A DNA stretch of 64,000 nt from MED-G116 sp038107835 (GTDB lineage: Bacteria; Pseudomonadota; Alphaproteobacteria; Puniceispirillales; Puniceispirillaceae), in assembly GCA_038107835.1 (NCBI GenBank), contig JAYNHH010000005.1:1-64000 (forward strand). Reading direction: 5' to 3'. The position numbers and the translations under genes are program-made. This document shows positions 26,538-35,495 of the stretch, piece after piece. Each line of letters starts with the position of its first letter. Position 1 is the stretch's first letter. The notes beneath the pieces are model-generated. The model worked only from the letters and a program-made list of their open reading frames with translations. It did not search any database and had not been told where the DNA came from.

Positions 26538-26736
26538 TCTGCAGCATCTGTCAATCATTGCCGCTGTTTCCCCTCCCTGATCACCATCTGGCAGCGGCAA
26601 AATTCTGCATAATCCATAATTTCACAGTGAAATTCTGATGGCAGGCATTTTGTTTGCCTGGATTTGTTGGTAGACAGGAACGAGTTTGACACGCGGTGAC
26701 CGCACCGCCTCGCACCACCCGACGCCGGAGCTTTCC

Positions 26737-27792
26737 ATGCGCCAACCTCGACAATCGCTGCCGCTGGTCTCGGCTGAACCGATGCAGGTTCTGGTTAGGC
26801 GGGCAGGAGCTGTGGAGAGCCTGCATGCGGTTGATATCGCCGTTTGTGATGCGGATGGTTCGGTCCTTGTCGGGTTGGGAGAGATCGAACGTCCAATCTT
26901 TCCAAGGTCTGCGATGAAACCGCTGCAAGCCATTGCCTTGGCTGAGAAATCAATTGATCTTTCAGCACAGAAAAAATTGACGCCAGCAGAATATTCGCTG
27001 ATCTGCGCCAGCCATAATGGCCAGCGCCTGCATGTTGATGCTGCCCGGCATCTCCTGGCAAAATTTGATCTGTCACCGGAGTTGTTGGTGTGCGGGGCGC
27101 ATTGGTCGAGTGATGAGCTGACAGCAATTGATCAGATTCGCTCGCTTGAGGTGCCGGCGACCATTCATAATAACTGCAGCGGTAAACATGCTGGCATGCT
27201 GGTGCTTGCCGCTCTTCTTGGCACGTCACCAGATGGCTATGCAGCGCTTTCCCATCCCGTGCAGCAATCCATTCTCGGTACACTTGAGGCCATGACTGGA
27301 ATTGATCTGATGCAGTTCCCCCATGGGGTTGATGGATGCGGCGCGCCCGCACTTAGTGGACCACTTGGCAACTGGGCGCGTGGCTTTGCGCTGTTTGCTG
27401 ATTCTGCCGCGATGCCACCGCATCGCGCCATCGCCTGTGCATTGCTTCGTGATGGTATTGCCGCGGCACCCGAGATGATTGCTGGTGATCGCCGCCTCTG
27501 CTCGGCGCTGGCTGCCACCTATGGCCAGCAGATCACTGCCAAGGTGGGTGCCGAGGGTGTTTATGGTGCTGCTTTCCACGATCTTGGGCTTGGTCTGATG
27601 ATGAAATGTCGCGATGGCAATCGCCGCGCCGTTGAGGTGTCGCTGGGGGCAATTATTCACCTGCTGGGTTGTGACTGCCCGTTGGCCCTGTCCGACTATT
27701 TTTCGCCGCAGTTGAAAAATTGGGCTGGCGAGAAGGTGGGCGATATCGTAATTGAGGGCGCTCTTGCCCCCGCTGTGATGAGGCAGCCATGA
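26737..27792 (+). CDS. asparaginase (AnsA/PF06089 family)
   Basis: 351 residues from the ATG at 26737, which has GGAG 7 bases upstream; a TTG at 26686 is less likely. Motifs of this asparaginase family: PIFPRSAMKPLQ, ICASHNGQ, NNCSGKHAGML near residue 148 and GVDGCGAPALS. Related enzymes hydrolyse L-asparagine, though the family is distinct from type I/II bacterial asparaginases. The ATGA overlap with the B12 gene cobC suggests cotranscription, an unexpected pairing. Confidence 0.87.
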   Translation: MRQPRQSLPLVSAEPMQVLVRRAGAVESLHAVDIAVCDADGSVLVGLGEIERPIFPRSAMKPLQAIALAEKSIDLSAQKKLTPAEYSLICASHNGQRLHVDAARHLLAKFDLSPELLVCGAHWSSDELTAIDQIRSLEVPATIHNNCSGKHAGMLVLAALLGTSPDGYAALSHPVQQSILGTLEAMTGIDLMQFPHGVDGCGAPALSGPLGNWARGFALFADSAAMPPHRAIACALLRDGIAAAPEMIAGDRRLCSALAATYGQQITAKVGAEGVYGAAFHDLGLGLMMKCRDGNRRAVEVSLGAIIHLLGCDCPLALSDYFSPQLKNWAGEKVGDIVIEGALAPAVMRQP

Positions 27793-28805
27793 CCTGGAAG
27801 TCACTCTCCAGCCACCGTGAGCATGGCGGCGATATTGATGTCGCACGTCAGCGTTTTGGCCGTGCTGATATGATTGACCTGTCAACGGGAATCAGTCCGC
27901 GCTCCTATCCCGCACCAACGCTGACGGCGAAACGCCTGCAGGCTTTACCGACGCAGAGTGATCTTGCCGCCTGTCTTGACGCGGCGCGACGCCATTACCG
28001 GGTACCCGATGGCCTGGCACTGTGTGCCGGCCCGGGTACGCAGGCTTTGCTGCAGTTGGTGCCTTTACTGGCATCGGATGGAACTGTCTGGATTGAGCAA
28101 CCCACCTACAACGAACATGCCCCGGCATGGTTAGCAAACGGTCATGATGTCAGCGTCGCTCCGACATTGCCCACTGATGCCCGCCACGCAGTCGTTGTAT
28201 TGCCAAACAATCCGACGGGCCGGGCGGATTACGCGGCGGTAGAGGCGCTTGCGGCAGAGATAGGCCGGCGACAGGGGTTGTTGTTGGTTGATGGGGCTTT
28301 TGCCGGCGGTGACACCGATGCAGATGATGTTCGTCTGCTGGAAAAGCTGGCGCAACCGCATGTTTTGCATTTGCGTTCCTTCGGTAAATTTTTTGGTATG
28401 GCCGGCTTGCGGCTTGGCTTTGCCATTGGCCCACAGGAGCAGATTTCCAGTCTTATGGAAAGAATCGGTCCATGGGCTGTCGGTACTGCCGCCCTCGATA
28501 TCGGCAAGCTGGCACTGGGTGATGAGGCATGGGTTAAGGATCATCAGAATTGGCTCAGCCAGCAGGCGGATCATCTCTCTGATCTGCTGGCGCGACATGA
28601 ATTGACGGTGATCGGCGGTACGTCGCTGTTCAGGTGTGTACGCTGTGATCATGCAGCCGCCCTGCAGGAACATCTTGGGAAAAACGGTGTTTGGGTGCGG
28701 GCGTTCAGTGCTTACCCCGATCTTCTGCGCTTCGGTTTGCCAGTTAGCGCGGCAGCCTTTTCATCGCTTGATCAGGCATTGGCCAAATGGCATGGAAAGC
28801 CATGA
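27789..28805 (+). CDS. cobC: L-threonine-O-3-phosphate decarboxylase (CobC/CobD-type)
   Basis: 338 residues, class I aminotransferase fold. The opening HREHGGDIDVARQRFG and IDLSTGISPRSYP are typical of this B12 enzyme, with VVVLPNNPTGR and the PLP Lys in LRSFGKFFGMAGLRLGF. The enzyme makes (R)-1-amino-2-propanol phosphate, the linker between corrin and nucleotide loop. It is called CobC in Pseudomonas and CobD in Salmonella. It overlaps the asparaginase stop by 4 bases and lies just upstream of the cobalamin riboswitch. Confidence 0.92.
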   Translation: MTWKSLSSHREHGGDIDVARQRFGRADMIDLSTGISPRSYPAPTLTAKRLQALPTQSDLAACLDAARRHYRVPDGLALCAGPGTQALLQLVPLLASDGTVWIEQPTYNEHAPAWLANGHDVSVAPTLPTDARHAVVVLPNNPTGRADYAAVEALAAEIGRRQGLLLVDGAFAGGDTDADDVRLLEKLAQPHVLHLRSFGKFFGMAGLRLGFAIGPQEQISSLMERIGPWAVGTAALDIGKLALGDEAWVKDHQNWLSQQADHLSDLLARHELTVIGGTSLFRCVRCDHAAALQEHLGKNGVWVRAFSAYPDLLRFGLPVSAAAFSSLDQALAKWHGKP

Positions 28806-28879
28806 GAGTTCAGATGGCGTAGTTTGACCATTCAATGACGCAATTGGTTGACACAACGATGATAATTATGAGAACACTG

Positions 28880-29080
28880 GACCCACGTTAAAGGTGGCTG
28901 TGGGGCAAAGCCCCACGCCTTAATGAGGGAATATGGACAGGGTGAAAAATGACTGCCCGATGCCATAGCCGTCCCCGCGACTGTATATGGGTCGTCCCCC
29001 AATTTGCCACTGGAGAGCAATAGAGCGATCTGGGAAGGCTGGAGGACAATATCCATGAGCCAGGAGACCTGCCTTTCGCG
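28880..29080 (+). ncRNA. cobalamin riboswitch
   Basis: Conserved blocks occur in the right order: GGTGGC...GCCTTAATGAGGGAAT at about 28892-28932, GGTGAAAAA (28941-28949), a CCGTCCCCGCGACTGTAT block (28969-28986), GCCACTGG (29006-29013), GGGAAGGC (29032-29039) and the B12 box GAGCCAGGAGACCTGCC (29057-29073). A hairpin GTGGGGCAAAGCCCCAC fills one arm. It lies 5' of the HupE-type gene, which it should repress when cobalamin is plentiful. A possible sequestering stem pairs ACTCT (29185-29189) with GGAGT of the ribosome site (29197-29201). The rest of the 28806-29210 gap shows no gene. Confidence 0.93.
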
Positions 29081-29210
29081 CTGAACACAACGGTCGGGGT
29101 GTGCCGTATTGATGCAAGCGGGAAAAATCCGCTGTGTTGCTACTGCCTCGCTCAAAACGACTTCATTGGCCCATCTCGGGCATGACTCTGTCGAGGGGAG
29201 TGACTTTAAC

Positions 29211-29843
29211 ATGACTAGAATTATCCTAACTGCAGCAACCATGCTTTTTGCTACGCTGTCGTCAGCCTTTGCCCATCATCCGCTGGGTGGTGAGGTGCCG
29301 ACAACCATGCTTCATGGCTTGCTTTCTGGTATTGGCCATCCAATCATCGGCTTTGATCATCTGGCCTTTGTAATTGCCGTGGGCCTGATTGCGGCGTTCC
29401 AATCAAACCGTCTGGTGATGCCGCTCGGCTTTGTTGCCGGAACAGTCGCCGGCACGATGCTCACGCTTGCTGCGGTGACACTGCCGCTGGCAGAGATTGC
29501 CATCACTGGATCGGTCGTGGCTGCTGGCGCTTTTGCCATGCGGGGAAAAATTGCCGGCTTGATGCCGGCAACGCTGCTCGCTGCTGTGGCTGGCCTGTTT
29601 CATGGTTGGGCCTATGGCGCGGCTGTTGTCGGTGCTGAGGCAACGCCTCTGCTTGCCTATCTGGCCGGTTTTGGCGTGACCCAGCTGCTGATTGCCCTTG
29701 GTGTCGGCATTGTCGCCCGTCAGCTCTGGAAGGTGGCACGTGCCGATGCGCTGCAGCCACGCCTTGCTGGTGCGCTTGTTGCCGGTGTCGGCCTTGCCTA
29801 CCTGATCGAAAATGTTGAGGGCATGATTTTTCCCGGCATGTAA
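29211..29843 (+). CDS. hupE: HupE/UreJ-family metal transporter, probable cobalt importer
   Basis: 210 residues from the ATG at 29211, preceded by GAGGGGAG. A cleavable N-terminal segment (TAATMLFATLSSAFA) is followed at once by the metal-binding HHPLGG, then GIGHPIIGFDHLAFV and further membrane segments, with HGWAYG in the middle. HupE/UreJ proteins carry nickel or cobalt; riboswitch control by cobalamin points to cobalt here, as established for many alphaproteobacteria. An intrinsic terminator follows. Confidence 0.93.
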   Translation: MTRIILTAATMLFATLSSAFAHHPLGGEVPTTMLHGLLSGIGHPIIGFDHLAFVIAVGLIAAFQSNRLVMPLGFVAGTVAGTMLTLAAVTLPLAEIAITGSVVAAGAFAMRGKIAGLMPATLLAAVAGLFHGWAYGAAVVGAEATPLLAYLAGFGVTQLLIALGVGIVARQLWKVARADALQPRLAGALVAGVGLAYLIENVEGMIFPGM

Positions 29844-29868
29844 GCCTGACCTGTGGGGAGGGGGATCA

Positions 29869-29895
29869 AGGCAGGGTCGGTGGCTCTGCCTTTTT
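29869..29895 (+). terminator. intrinsic terminator after hupE
   Basis: A 10-bp stem with two wobble pairs (AGGCAGGGTC with GGCTCTGCCT) and a 3-base loop runs straight into TTTTT. It separates riboswitch-controlled hupE from cobW, so downstream genes probably have their own promoter or rely on read-through. Confidence 0.85.
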
Positions 29896-29969
29896 CATTT
29901 CCCATTTAAAGAAGGCTTTTTGCCATCTGCCTGCTCACCTGAGAATAGATCGAAAGTGGAAACCAGATC

Positions 29970-31085
29970 ATGACCATCTCAGCTATCCCCACACGTATTC
30001 CAGCAACGGTGATTACCGGGTTTCTGGGATCCGGTAAAACCACCCTGATCCGTAACATCATCACGCAGGCGAATGGCAAACGGCTGGCCCTGATCGTCAA
30101 TGAATTTGGCGATGTCGGGATGGATGGGGCGATGCTTGCGGAATGCGGCGCTGACAGCTGCAGTGTCGATGACATAATCGAGCTGGCGAATGGGTGTATC
30201 TGCTGCACGGTCGCCGATGATTTCCTGCCAAGCATCCAGTCGCTGTTGGCGCAAAATCCGCCACCGGATCATATCATCATCGAAACATCCGGCCTCGCTC
30301 TGCCGCAACCGCTTGTGCAGGCCTTTGGCTGGCCCGACATCCGGGCACAGGTCATGCTGGATGGGGTGGTCACGCTTGTCGATGGTCCGGCGTTGGCTGG
30401 TGGCAGCGTCGCGCATGATCTTGAAGCCCTTGAGAGGCAGCGTGCCGCCGATGAGGAGCTTAATCATGACAGCCCGATCGATGAGCTTTTCAAGGACCAG
30501 ATCAGCGCAGCGAATCTGATCATTCTGTCCAAGGCAGACATGCTTGATGATGTCGGTATGGAGCGGGCGCGTGCCGCCGTTGAGGCGCATCTCCATGACA
30601 ACACCCCGATCATCACGGTCGCCGGTGGCAAAGCGCCACTCAGCGCTGTTCTGGGGCTGGATATGGAAGACGAGGCGCATCATCGCGCCAAGCACCACCA
30701 CCACCATGATGATGAAGACCATGAACATGAGCATAAACATGAGCATGGGCATGACGAATTTGCCTCGCACATCATCGCTTTAGGCAAGGTTGAGGACACG
30801 GGCGCTTTTCAGGCACAGATCAGGACGCTGGCCAACTCGCACGGTATTCTGAGGGCTAAGGGCCGGGTTCCAGTTGAAGGCAAGGCGCTGCCTTTTGTTG
30901 TTCAGGCTGTCGGCCAGCGCGTTGACGGCTATTTCGCGCCACAACCTGCGCCGGTTGGCAATGACAGCAATGCGGGGCGTCTGGTGGTCATTGGTCTTGC
31001 CGGACTGGATGCCGCCGCCATTGCCTCGCAGCTGGGTGGCAGCGTGATCATGGACAGCGGGTCAGATGCATCTCCTCAAAATTGA
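29970..31085 (+). CDS. cobW: CobW-family GTPase (metallochaperone)
   Basis: 371 residues. Walker A GFLGSGKTT at 17-25, the metal-binding GCICC at 75-79, and SKAD at 187-190 in place of the usual NKxD. A His/Asp/Glu-rich stretch at 237-261 (HHRAKHHHHHDDED and on) should bind metal. COG0523 proteins such as CobW deliver cobalt to the cobaltochelatase CobN. The gene overlaps cobN by 20 bases, so the pair is translated together, in keeping with that role. Confidence 0.94.
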   Translation: MTISAIPTRIPATVITGFLGSGKTTLIRNIITQANGKRLALIVNEFGDVGMDGAMLAECGADSCSVDDIIELANGCICCTVADDFLPSIQSLLAQNPPPDHIIIETSGLALPQPLVQAFGWPDIRAQVMLDGVVTLVDGPALAGGSVAHDLEALERQRAADEELNHDSPIDELFKDQISAANLIILSKADMLDDVGMERARAAVEAHLHDNTPIITVAGGKAPLSAVLGLDMEDEAHHRAKHHHHHDDEDHEHEHKHEHGHDEFASHIIALGKVEDTGAFQAQIRTLANSHGILRAKGRVPVEGKALPFVVQAVGQRVDGYFAPQPAPVGNDSNAGRLVVIGLAGLDAAAIASQLGGSVIMDSGSDASPQN

Positions 31086-34000
31086 TGAAAGCGGTGCTCT
31101 TTATGACTCGGACGAGGCTGTCGATCTAGGCCAGCCAGGCGGTGACATTGTTGTTCTGACGTCCGCCGATACCGAGGTGGCATTGCTGGCGGCGGCGGTC
31201 AGATCCTGTCATCAGGCGGGCCAGACGCTGGATGTCCGTATCGCCAACTATCTCAGCCTGACACATCCCTATTCGGTCGATCTCTATATCCAGAATACAA
31301 TTGCGGCGGCAAGGCTGGTTGTTGTCCGGCTTCTTGGTGGCACAGCTTATTGGAGCTATGGCACACAGCAATTGCGGGCGCTTGCTGAAGCGGAAAACAC
31401 CGAAGTTATCTTTCTTTCCGGCGATGGCAAGCCGGACCCCGAACTGGATTATCTGTCCTCGGCCAGCGCCGCCGACTGTGTGGCGCTGGCTGCCTATCTT
31501 GATGCAGGTGGCAGCGATAATGCTGTCGCCTTTCTACAGGCGTTGCAGGACCGTCTTGATGGCACGCAGGTGGCGCCACCACCGCAGCCACTGTTGCGGG
31601 CGGGGATTTATTGGCCGGGTTTACCGGTTCCCGAGTTGAACAATCTAACCGCACATTGGCAAGATGATGCGCCGGTTGTTGCGTTGGTTTTCTACCGGGC
31701 ACTTGTTCAGGCAGGCGACCTTGCTCCGATTGACCAGATGATCAAATCCTGCCAGGCACAGGGACTCAATCCGCTTCCGCTGTTTGCGGCAAGCCTGAAG
31801 GAAGCTGAAACAGCTGCCATCATTGCTGATCTGCTGACCAGAGCCGGGGTCAGCGTGATTTTAAATGCCACCAGCTTTGCGGTGTCAGATCCGGCAGCAG
31901 CCGGCGATGCCGCCGTTTCGATGCGTTCGGTTGGTCCGTTTGGCGCGGTTGATGCGCCAGTTCTGCAAATTGTCCTTGCGTCCAACCGGCAGGCGGACTG
32001 GGCGCAGTCGAGTGCTGGCCTCACGGCGCGAGATCTGGCAATGAATGTCGCCCTACCCGAACTTGACGGGCGCGTGCTGGCACGCGCTATCGGTTTCAAG
32101 CGGCCTTTGGTAAAGGATCCGCTGACCCATGCCATGACCACAGGTTTTGATCCATTGCCTGAGCGGGCGGACTATGTTGCCAGCCTTGCCGCGGCCTGGG
32201 CCAGATTGCGGGCGACGCCTCCTGCGGCGAAGAAACTCGGTCTTATTCTGGCGAATTATCCTAATCGTGATGGTCGCATTGCCAATGGTGTCGGGCTGGA
32301 CACCCCGCAGAGCGTCTATGAGGTATTGCATCTGCTCGCAGCTGAGGGGTATGAGCTTGGTCATTTGCCAGACAGCAGCGCGGATTTGATCAACGCGTTG
32401 CGGGCGGGACCGACAAATGCTGGCTGGCAGGGCCGTGAAAGCACGGTGTTTCTGTCACTGGCCAACTATCAGGCGGCATTTGCCACCCTGCCAGACGCTC
32501 TGCGCGAAGACATCACTGAAAGGTGGGGCGCAGCCTCTGCTGATCCGATGTTCGATGGAAGTGATTTTCGCCTGCCAATCCTCACCTATGGCAATGTTGC
32601 GGTCGGCGTGCAGCCCGCCCGCGGTTACAACATTGATCCAAAGGCCACCTACCATGCTCCTGATCTGGTGCCACCGCATAACTATCTCGCATTCTACATC
32701 TGGCTGCGCCAGCAATGGCAGAGCCATGCAGTGGTGCATTTCGGTAAACATGGCAATCTGGAATGGCTGCCTGGCAAGGCGCTGGCACTGTCATCCACCT
32801 GTTATCCTGAGGCGATTTTGGGGCCGATGCCGCATTTCTACCCCTTTATCGTCAATGATCCCGGAGAGGGTGCGCAGGCCAAACGCCGTACCGCAGCAGT
32901 GATCCTCGATCATCTGACGCCACCAATGACACAGGCTGACAGTCATGGCTCCATGGCTGAGATCGAGTCACAGATGGATGAATATTACGAGGCAGCCGGA
33001 ATGGACAGGGCGCGCAGCGAGGCACTGTTGGCTGACATTCTGGCAATGGCTGAACGTGCAGGCATTGCCGCAGATTGCGGCATTGCATCAGGTGATGATG
33101 CGGCAGAAAAATTGCTGAAACTTGATAATTTTCTGTGTGACCTCAAGGAATTGCAGATTCGTGATGGGCTGCATGTTTTTGGCATCTCGCCAACCGGGCA
33201 GCTTGCTACGGAGCTGTTAACTCAGATTTTGCGCACCCCGCGCGGTGACGGGGATGGCCGCAATGCCTCGCTGCTGCGTGCGCTGGCGGGTGATCTGGGG
33301 TTAGATGGTGATGGATTTGATCCGCTTACTGCCGAGCGGGCTGATCTCTGGACAGGTCCACGCCCACAGCGACTTATCGCCCTCAGCCCAGATGTCTGGC
33401 GCAGTGCCGGCGACACAGTTGAGCGTCTTGATACGCTTGCAGGCCAGTTGGTTGCAGGGCAAGTGCCGCCCCCCGGTCCCAAAGCGGGATTGATCATTGA
33501 GCAGACCCTGCCGTCACTACGTGAAAATCTGACGGCCTGTGGCCCGATGGAAGGCGCGGCCTTGCTGCGTGGTCTTGCTGGACGCTTCATTCCCCCTGGA
33601 GCATCGGGCGCGCCGACAAGAGGTCGTCCCGAGGTGTTGCCGACGGGCCGCAATTTCTTCTCGATCGACAGCCGAGCGCTACCGACGCCAGTTGCCTGGC
33701 GGTTGGGCTGGGCCTCGGCTGAGGCGCTATTGCAACGCTACCTGCTGGATCACGGCAATTGGCCGAAATCGATGGTGCTGTCGGCATGGGGGACGTCGAA
33801 TATGCGCACGGGCGGTGATGACCTTGCGCAGGCGTTGGCATTGATGGGTGTGCAACCACAATGGGACAGGAATTCACGCCGCGTTACTGGCTTTGACGTG
33901 ATTCCAGCTGATGTTCTAGGGCGTCCGCGTGTCGATGTCTCATTGCGGTGTTCCGGATTTTTCCGCGATGCGTTTCCAGCACAGATGAGCCTTCTCGACA

Positions 34001-34842
34001 GAGCCGTGCGGGCGGTTGCAGACCTTGACGAGCCGGAGGACATTAACCCTCTGGCGGCATCGGCGCGGCGCGAGCATACCGAATTGCAGCGTCGTGGCCA
34101 TGATAGTGCGGTGGCACGGCGTGCCAGCACAATGCGGATTTTCAGCGCCAAACCCGGCGCCTATGGTGCCGGCCTGCAGACCCTGATTGATGAGGGGATC
34201 TGGGACAGGCGCGCAGATTTTGCCGAGGCATTTCTGGTCTGGTCCTCCTATGCCTATGGCGACCAGCTCGATGGGATCGGTGCCCGTGATCAGCTCGAGG
34301 CGCGTCTGGCTGGTGCCGATGCGGTGCTGCACAATCAGGACAACCGGGAACATGACATTCTGGACAGTGATGATTACTACCAGTTTGCCGGTGGCCTCTC
34401 GGCTGCGGTTGCGCATCTTTCAGGGCGTGATGTGCCGGTCTATCACAATGATCATTCCCTGCCTGAACGCCCGGTGATCCGCACCTTGGCTGAGGAGATC
34501 AGCCGAGTTGTCCGTGGCCGCGCCAGCAATCCAAAATGGATTGCCGGTGCCATGCGTCACGGCTATCGCGGTGCCTTTGAGATGGCTGCCACAGTCGATT
34601 ATCTCTTTGCCTTTGCGGCAACGACTCATCAGGTGGCCGAACATCATTTCACCGCTCTGTTCGAGGCCTATATCGAGGATGATCAGGTGCGGGAATTTCT
34701 GGAAGACGCCAATGATGCAGCGTATGCTGACATGCTGGCACGGTTCGAGGAGGCCATTTCACGCGGCTTATGGACGCCACGGAAAAACAGCCTTCACCGC
34801 CAGCTGGAAAATCTGCGCCGGAGCCAAGAGGAGACAGCATGA
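31066..34842 (+). CDS. cobN: cobaltochelatase large subunit CobN
   Basis: 1258 residues, normal CobN length. The conserved HGNLEWLPGK block is at about 560-570, followed by GPMPHFYPFIVNDPGEGAQA and, near the C-terminus, HGYRGAFEMAATVDYLFAF. With CobS and CobT, CobN inserts cobalt into hydrogenobyrinic acid a,c-diamide in the late-insertion (aerobic) route. Neither cobS nor cobT lies within the window. It may use partners encoded elsewhere. The start overlaps cobW, and its stop overlaps cobO (ATGA). Confidence 0.95.
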   Translation: MHLLKIDESGALYDSDEAVDLGQPGGDIVVLTSADTEVALLAAAVRSCHQAGQTLDVRIANYLSLTHPYSVDLYIQNTIAAARLVVVRLLGGTAYWSYGTQQLRALAEAENTEVIFLSGDGKPDPELDYLSSASAADCVALAAYLDAGGSDNAVAFLQALQDRLDGTQVAPPPQPLLRAGIYWPGLPVPELNNLTAHWQDDAPVVALVFYRALVQAGDLAPIDQMIKSCQAQGLNPLPLFAASLKEAETAAIIADLLTRAGVSVILNATSFAVSDPAAAGDAAVSMRSVGPFGAVDAPVLQIVLASNRQADWAQSSAGLTARDLAMNVALPELDGRVLARAIGFKRPLVKDPLTHAMTTGFDPLPERADYVASLAAAWARLRATPPAAKKLGLILANYPNRDGRIANGVGLDTPQSVYEVLHLLAAEGYELGHLPDSSADLINALRAGPTNAGWQGRESTVFLSLANYQAAFATLPDALREDITERWGAASADPMFDGSDFRLPILTYGNVAVGVQPARGYNIDPKATYHAPDLVPPHNYLAFYIWLRQQWQSHAVVHFGKHGNLEWLPGKALALSSTCYPEAILGPMPHFYPFIVNDPGEGAQAKRRTAAVILDHLTPPMTQADSHGSMAEIESQMDEYYEAAGMDRARSEALLADILAMAERAGIAADCGIASGDDAAEKLLKLDNFLCDLKELQIRDGLHVFGISPTGQLATELLTQILRTPRGDGDGRNASLLRALAGDLGLDGDGFDPLTAERADLWTGPRPQRLIALSPDVWRSAGDTVERLDTLAGQLVAGQVPPPGPKAGLIIEQTLPSLRENLTACGPMEGAALLRGLAGRFIPPGASGAPTRGRPEVLPTGRNFFSIDSRALPTPVAWRLGWASAEALLQRYLLDHGNWPKSMVLSAWGTSNMRTGGDDLAQALALMGVQPQWDRNSRRVTGFDVIPADVLGRPRVDVSLRCSGFFRDAFPAQMSLLDRAVRAVADLDEPEDINPLAASARREHTELQRRGHDSAVARRASTMRIFSAKPGAYGAGLQTLIDEGIWDRRADFAEAFLVWSSYAYGDQLDGIGARDQLEARLAGADAVLHNQDNREHDILDSDDYYQFAGGLSAAVAHLSGRDVPVYHNDHSLPERPVIRTLAEEISRVVRGRASNPKWIAGAMRHGYRGAFEMAATVDYLFAFAATTHQVAEHHFTALFEAYIEDDQVREFLEDANDAAYADMLARFEEAISRGLWTPRKNSLHRQLENLRRSQEETA

Positions 34843-35495
34843 TGAATGATGAGACCCAACCACCTTCCAGCAACGCCGCGTCTGCTGCCGACAGCGATGT
34901 CGAACGGCATAACAGCAAAATGGCGAAGAAAAAGGCTGCGCGTGACAAGATCATGGCGACCAAGACGGACGAAAAGGGCCTGATCATCGTCCATACGGGC
35001 AAGGGCAAGGGCAAATCATCTGCGGCCTTTGGCATGATCTTCCGCTGTATCGCCCATGACATGAAATGTGCGGTTGTCCAGTTCATCAAGGGCGGCATGG
35101 ACACAGGCGAACGCAATTTGATCTCTGCAAATTTTCCTGAGCTGTGTGAATTTCACACAATGGGAGAGGGCTTCACCTGGGAGACGCAGGACAAGGAACG
35201 CGACATCGCCGCCGCCAGTGCCGCCTGGCAAAAGGCCAAGGAACTGATCCGTGATGAGAGCAACCGGATGGTGCTGTTGGACGAGGTCAATATCGCGCTC
35301 CGTTACGGCTATATTCCACTCGCTGAGGTTCTGTCATTTCTGGCCGAGGAAAAGCCAGCAATGACGCATGTTGTTCTGACAGGCCGCAATGCAGCAGATG
35401 AGTTGATGGAAATGGCCGATCTGGTAACCGAGATGTCCCTGATCAAACACCCCTTTCGGTCCGGTATCAAGGCGCAGATTGGCGTGGAATTCTGA
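34839..35495 (+). CDS. cobO: cob(I)yrinic acid a,c-diamide adenosyltransferase
   Basis: 218 residues from the ATG overlapping the cobN stop. The P-loop is HTGKGKGKSSAAFG near 52-65, and QFIKGGMDTGE, FTWETQD, LLDEVNIALRYGY and VLTGRNA follow as in CobO/BtuR. It attaches the adenosyl group to the corrin cobalt using ATP. The N-terminal 45 residues are low-complexity and charged. The stop overlaps the cobQ start by one base. Confidence 0.94.
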   Translation: MMNDETQPPSSNAASAADSDVERHNSKMAKKKAARDKIMATKTDEKGLIIVHTGKGKGKSSAAFGMIFRCIAHDMKCAVVQFIKGGMDTGERNLISANFPELCEFHTMGEGFTWETQDKERDIAAASAAWQKAKELIRDESNRMVLLDEVNIALRYGYIPLAEVLSFLAEEKPAMTHVVLTGRNAADELMEMADLVTEMSLIKHPFRSGIKAQIGVEF

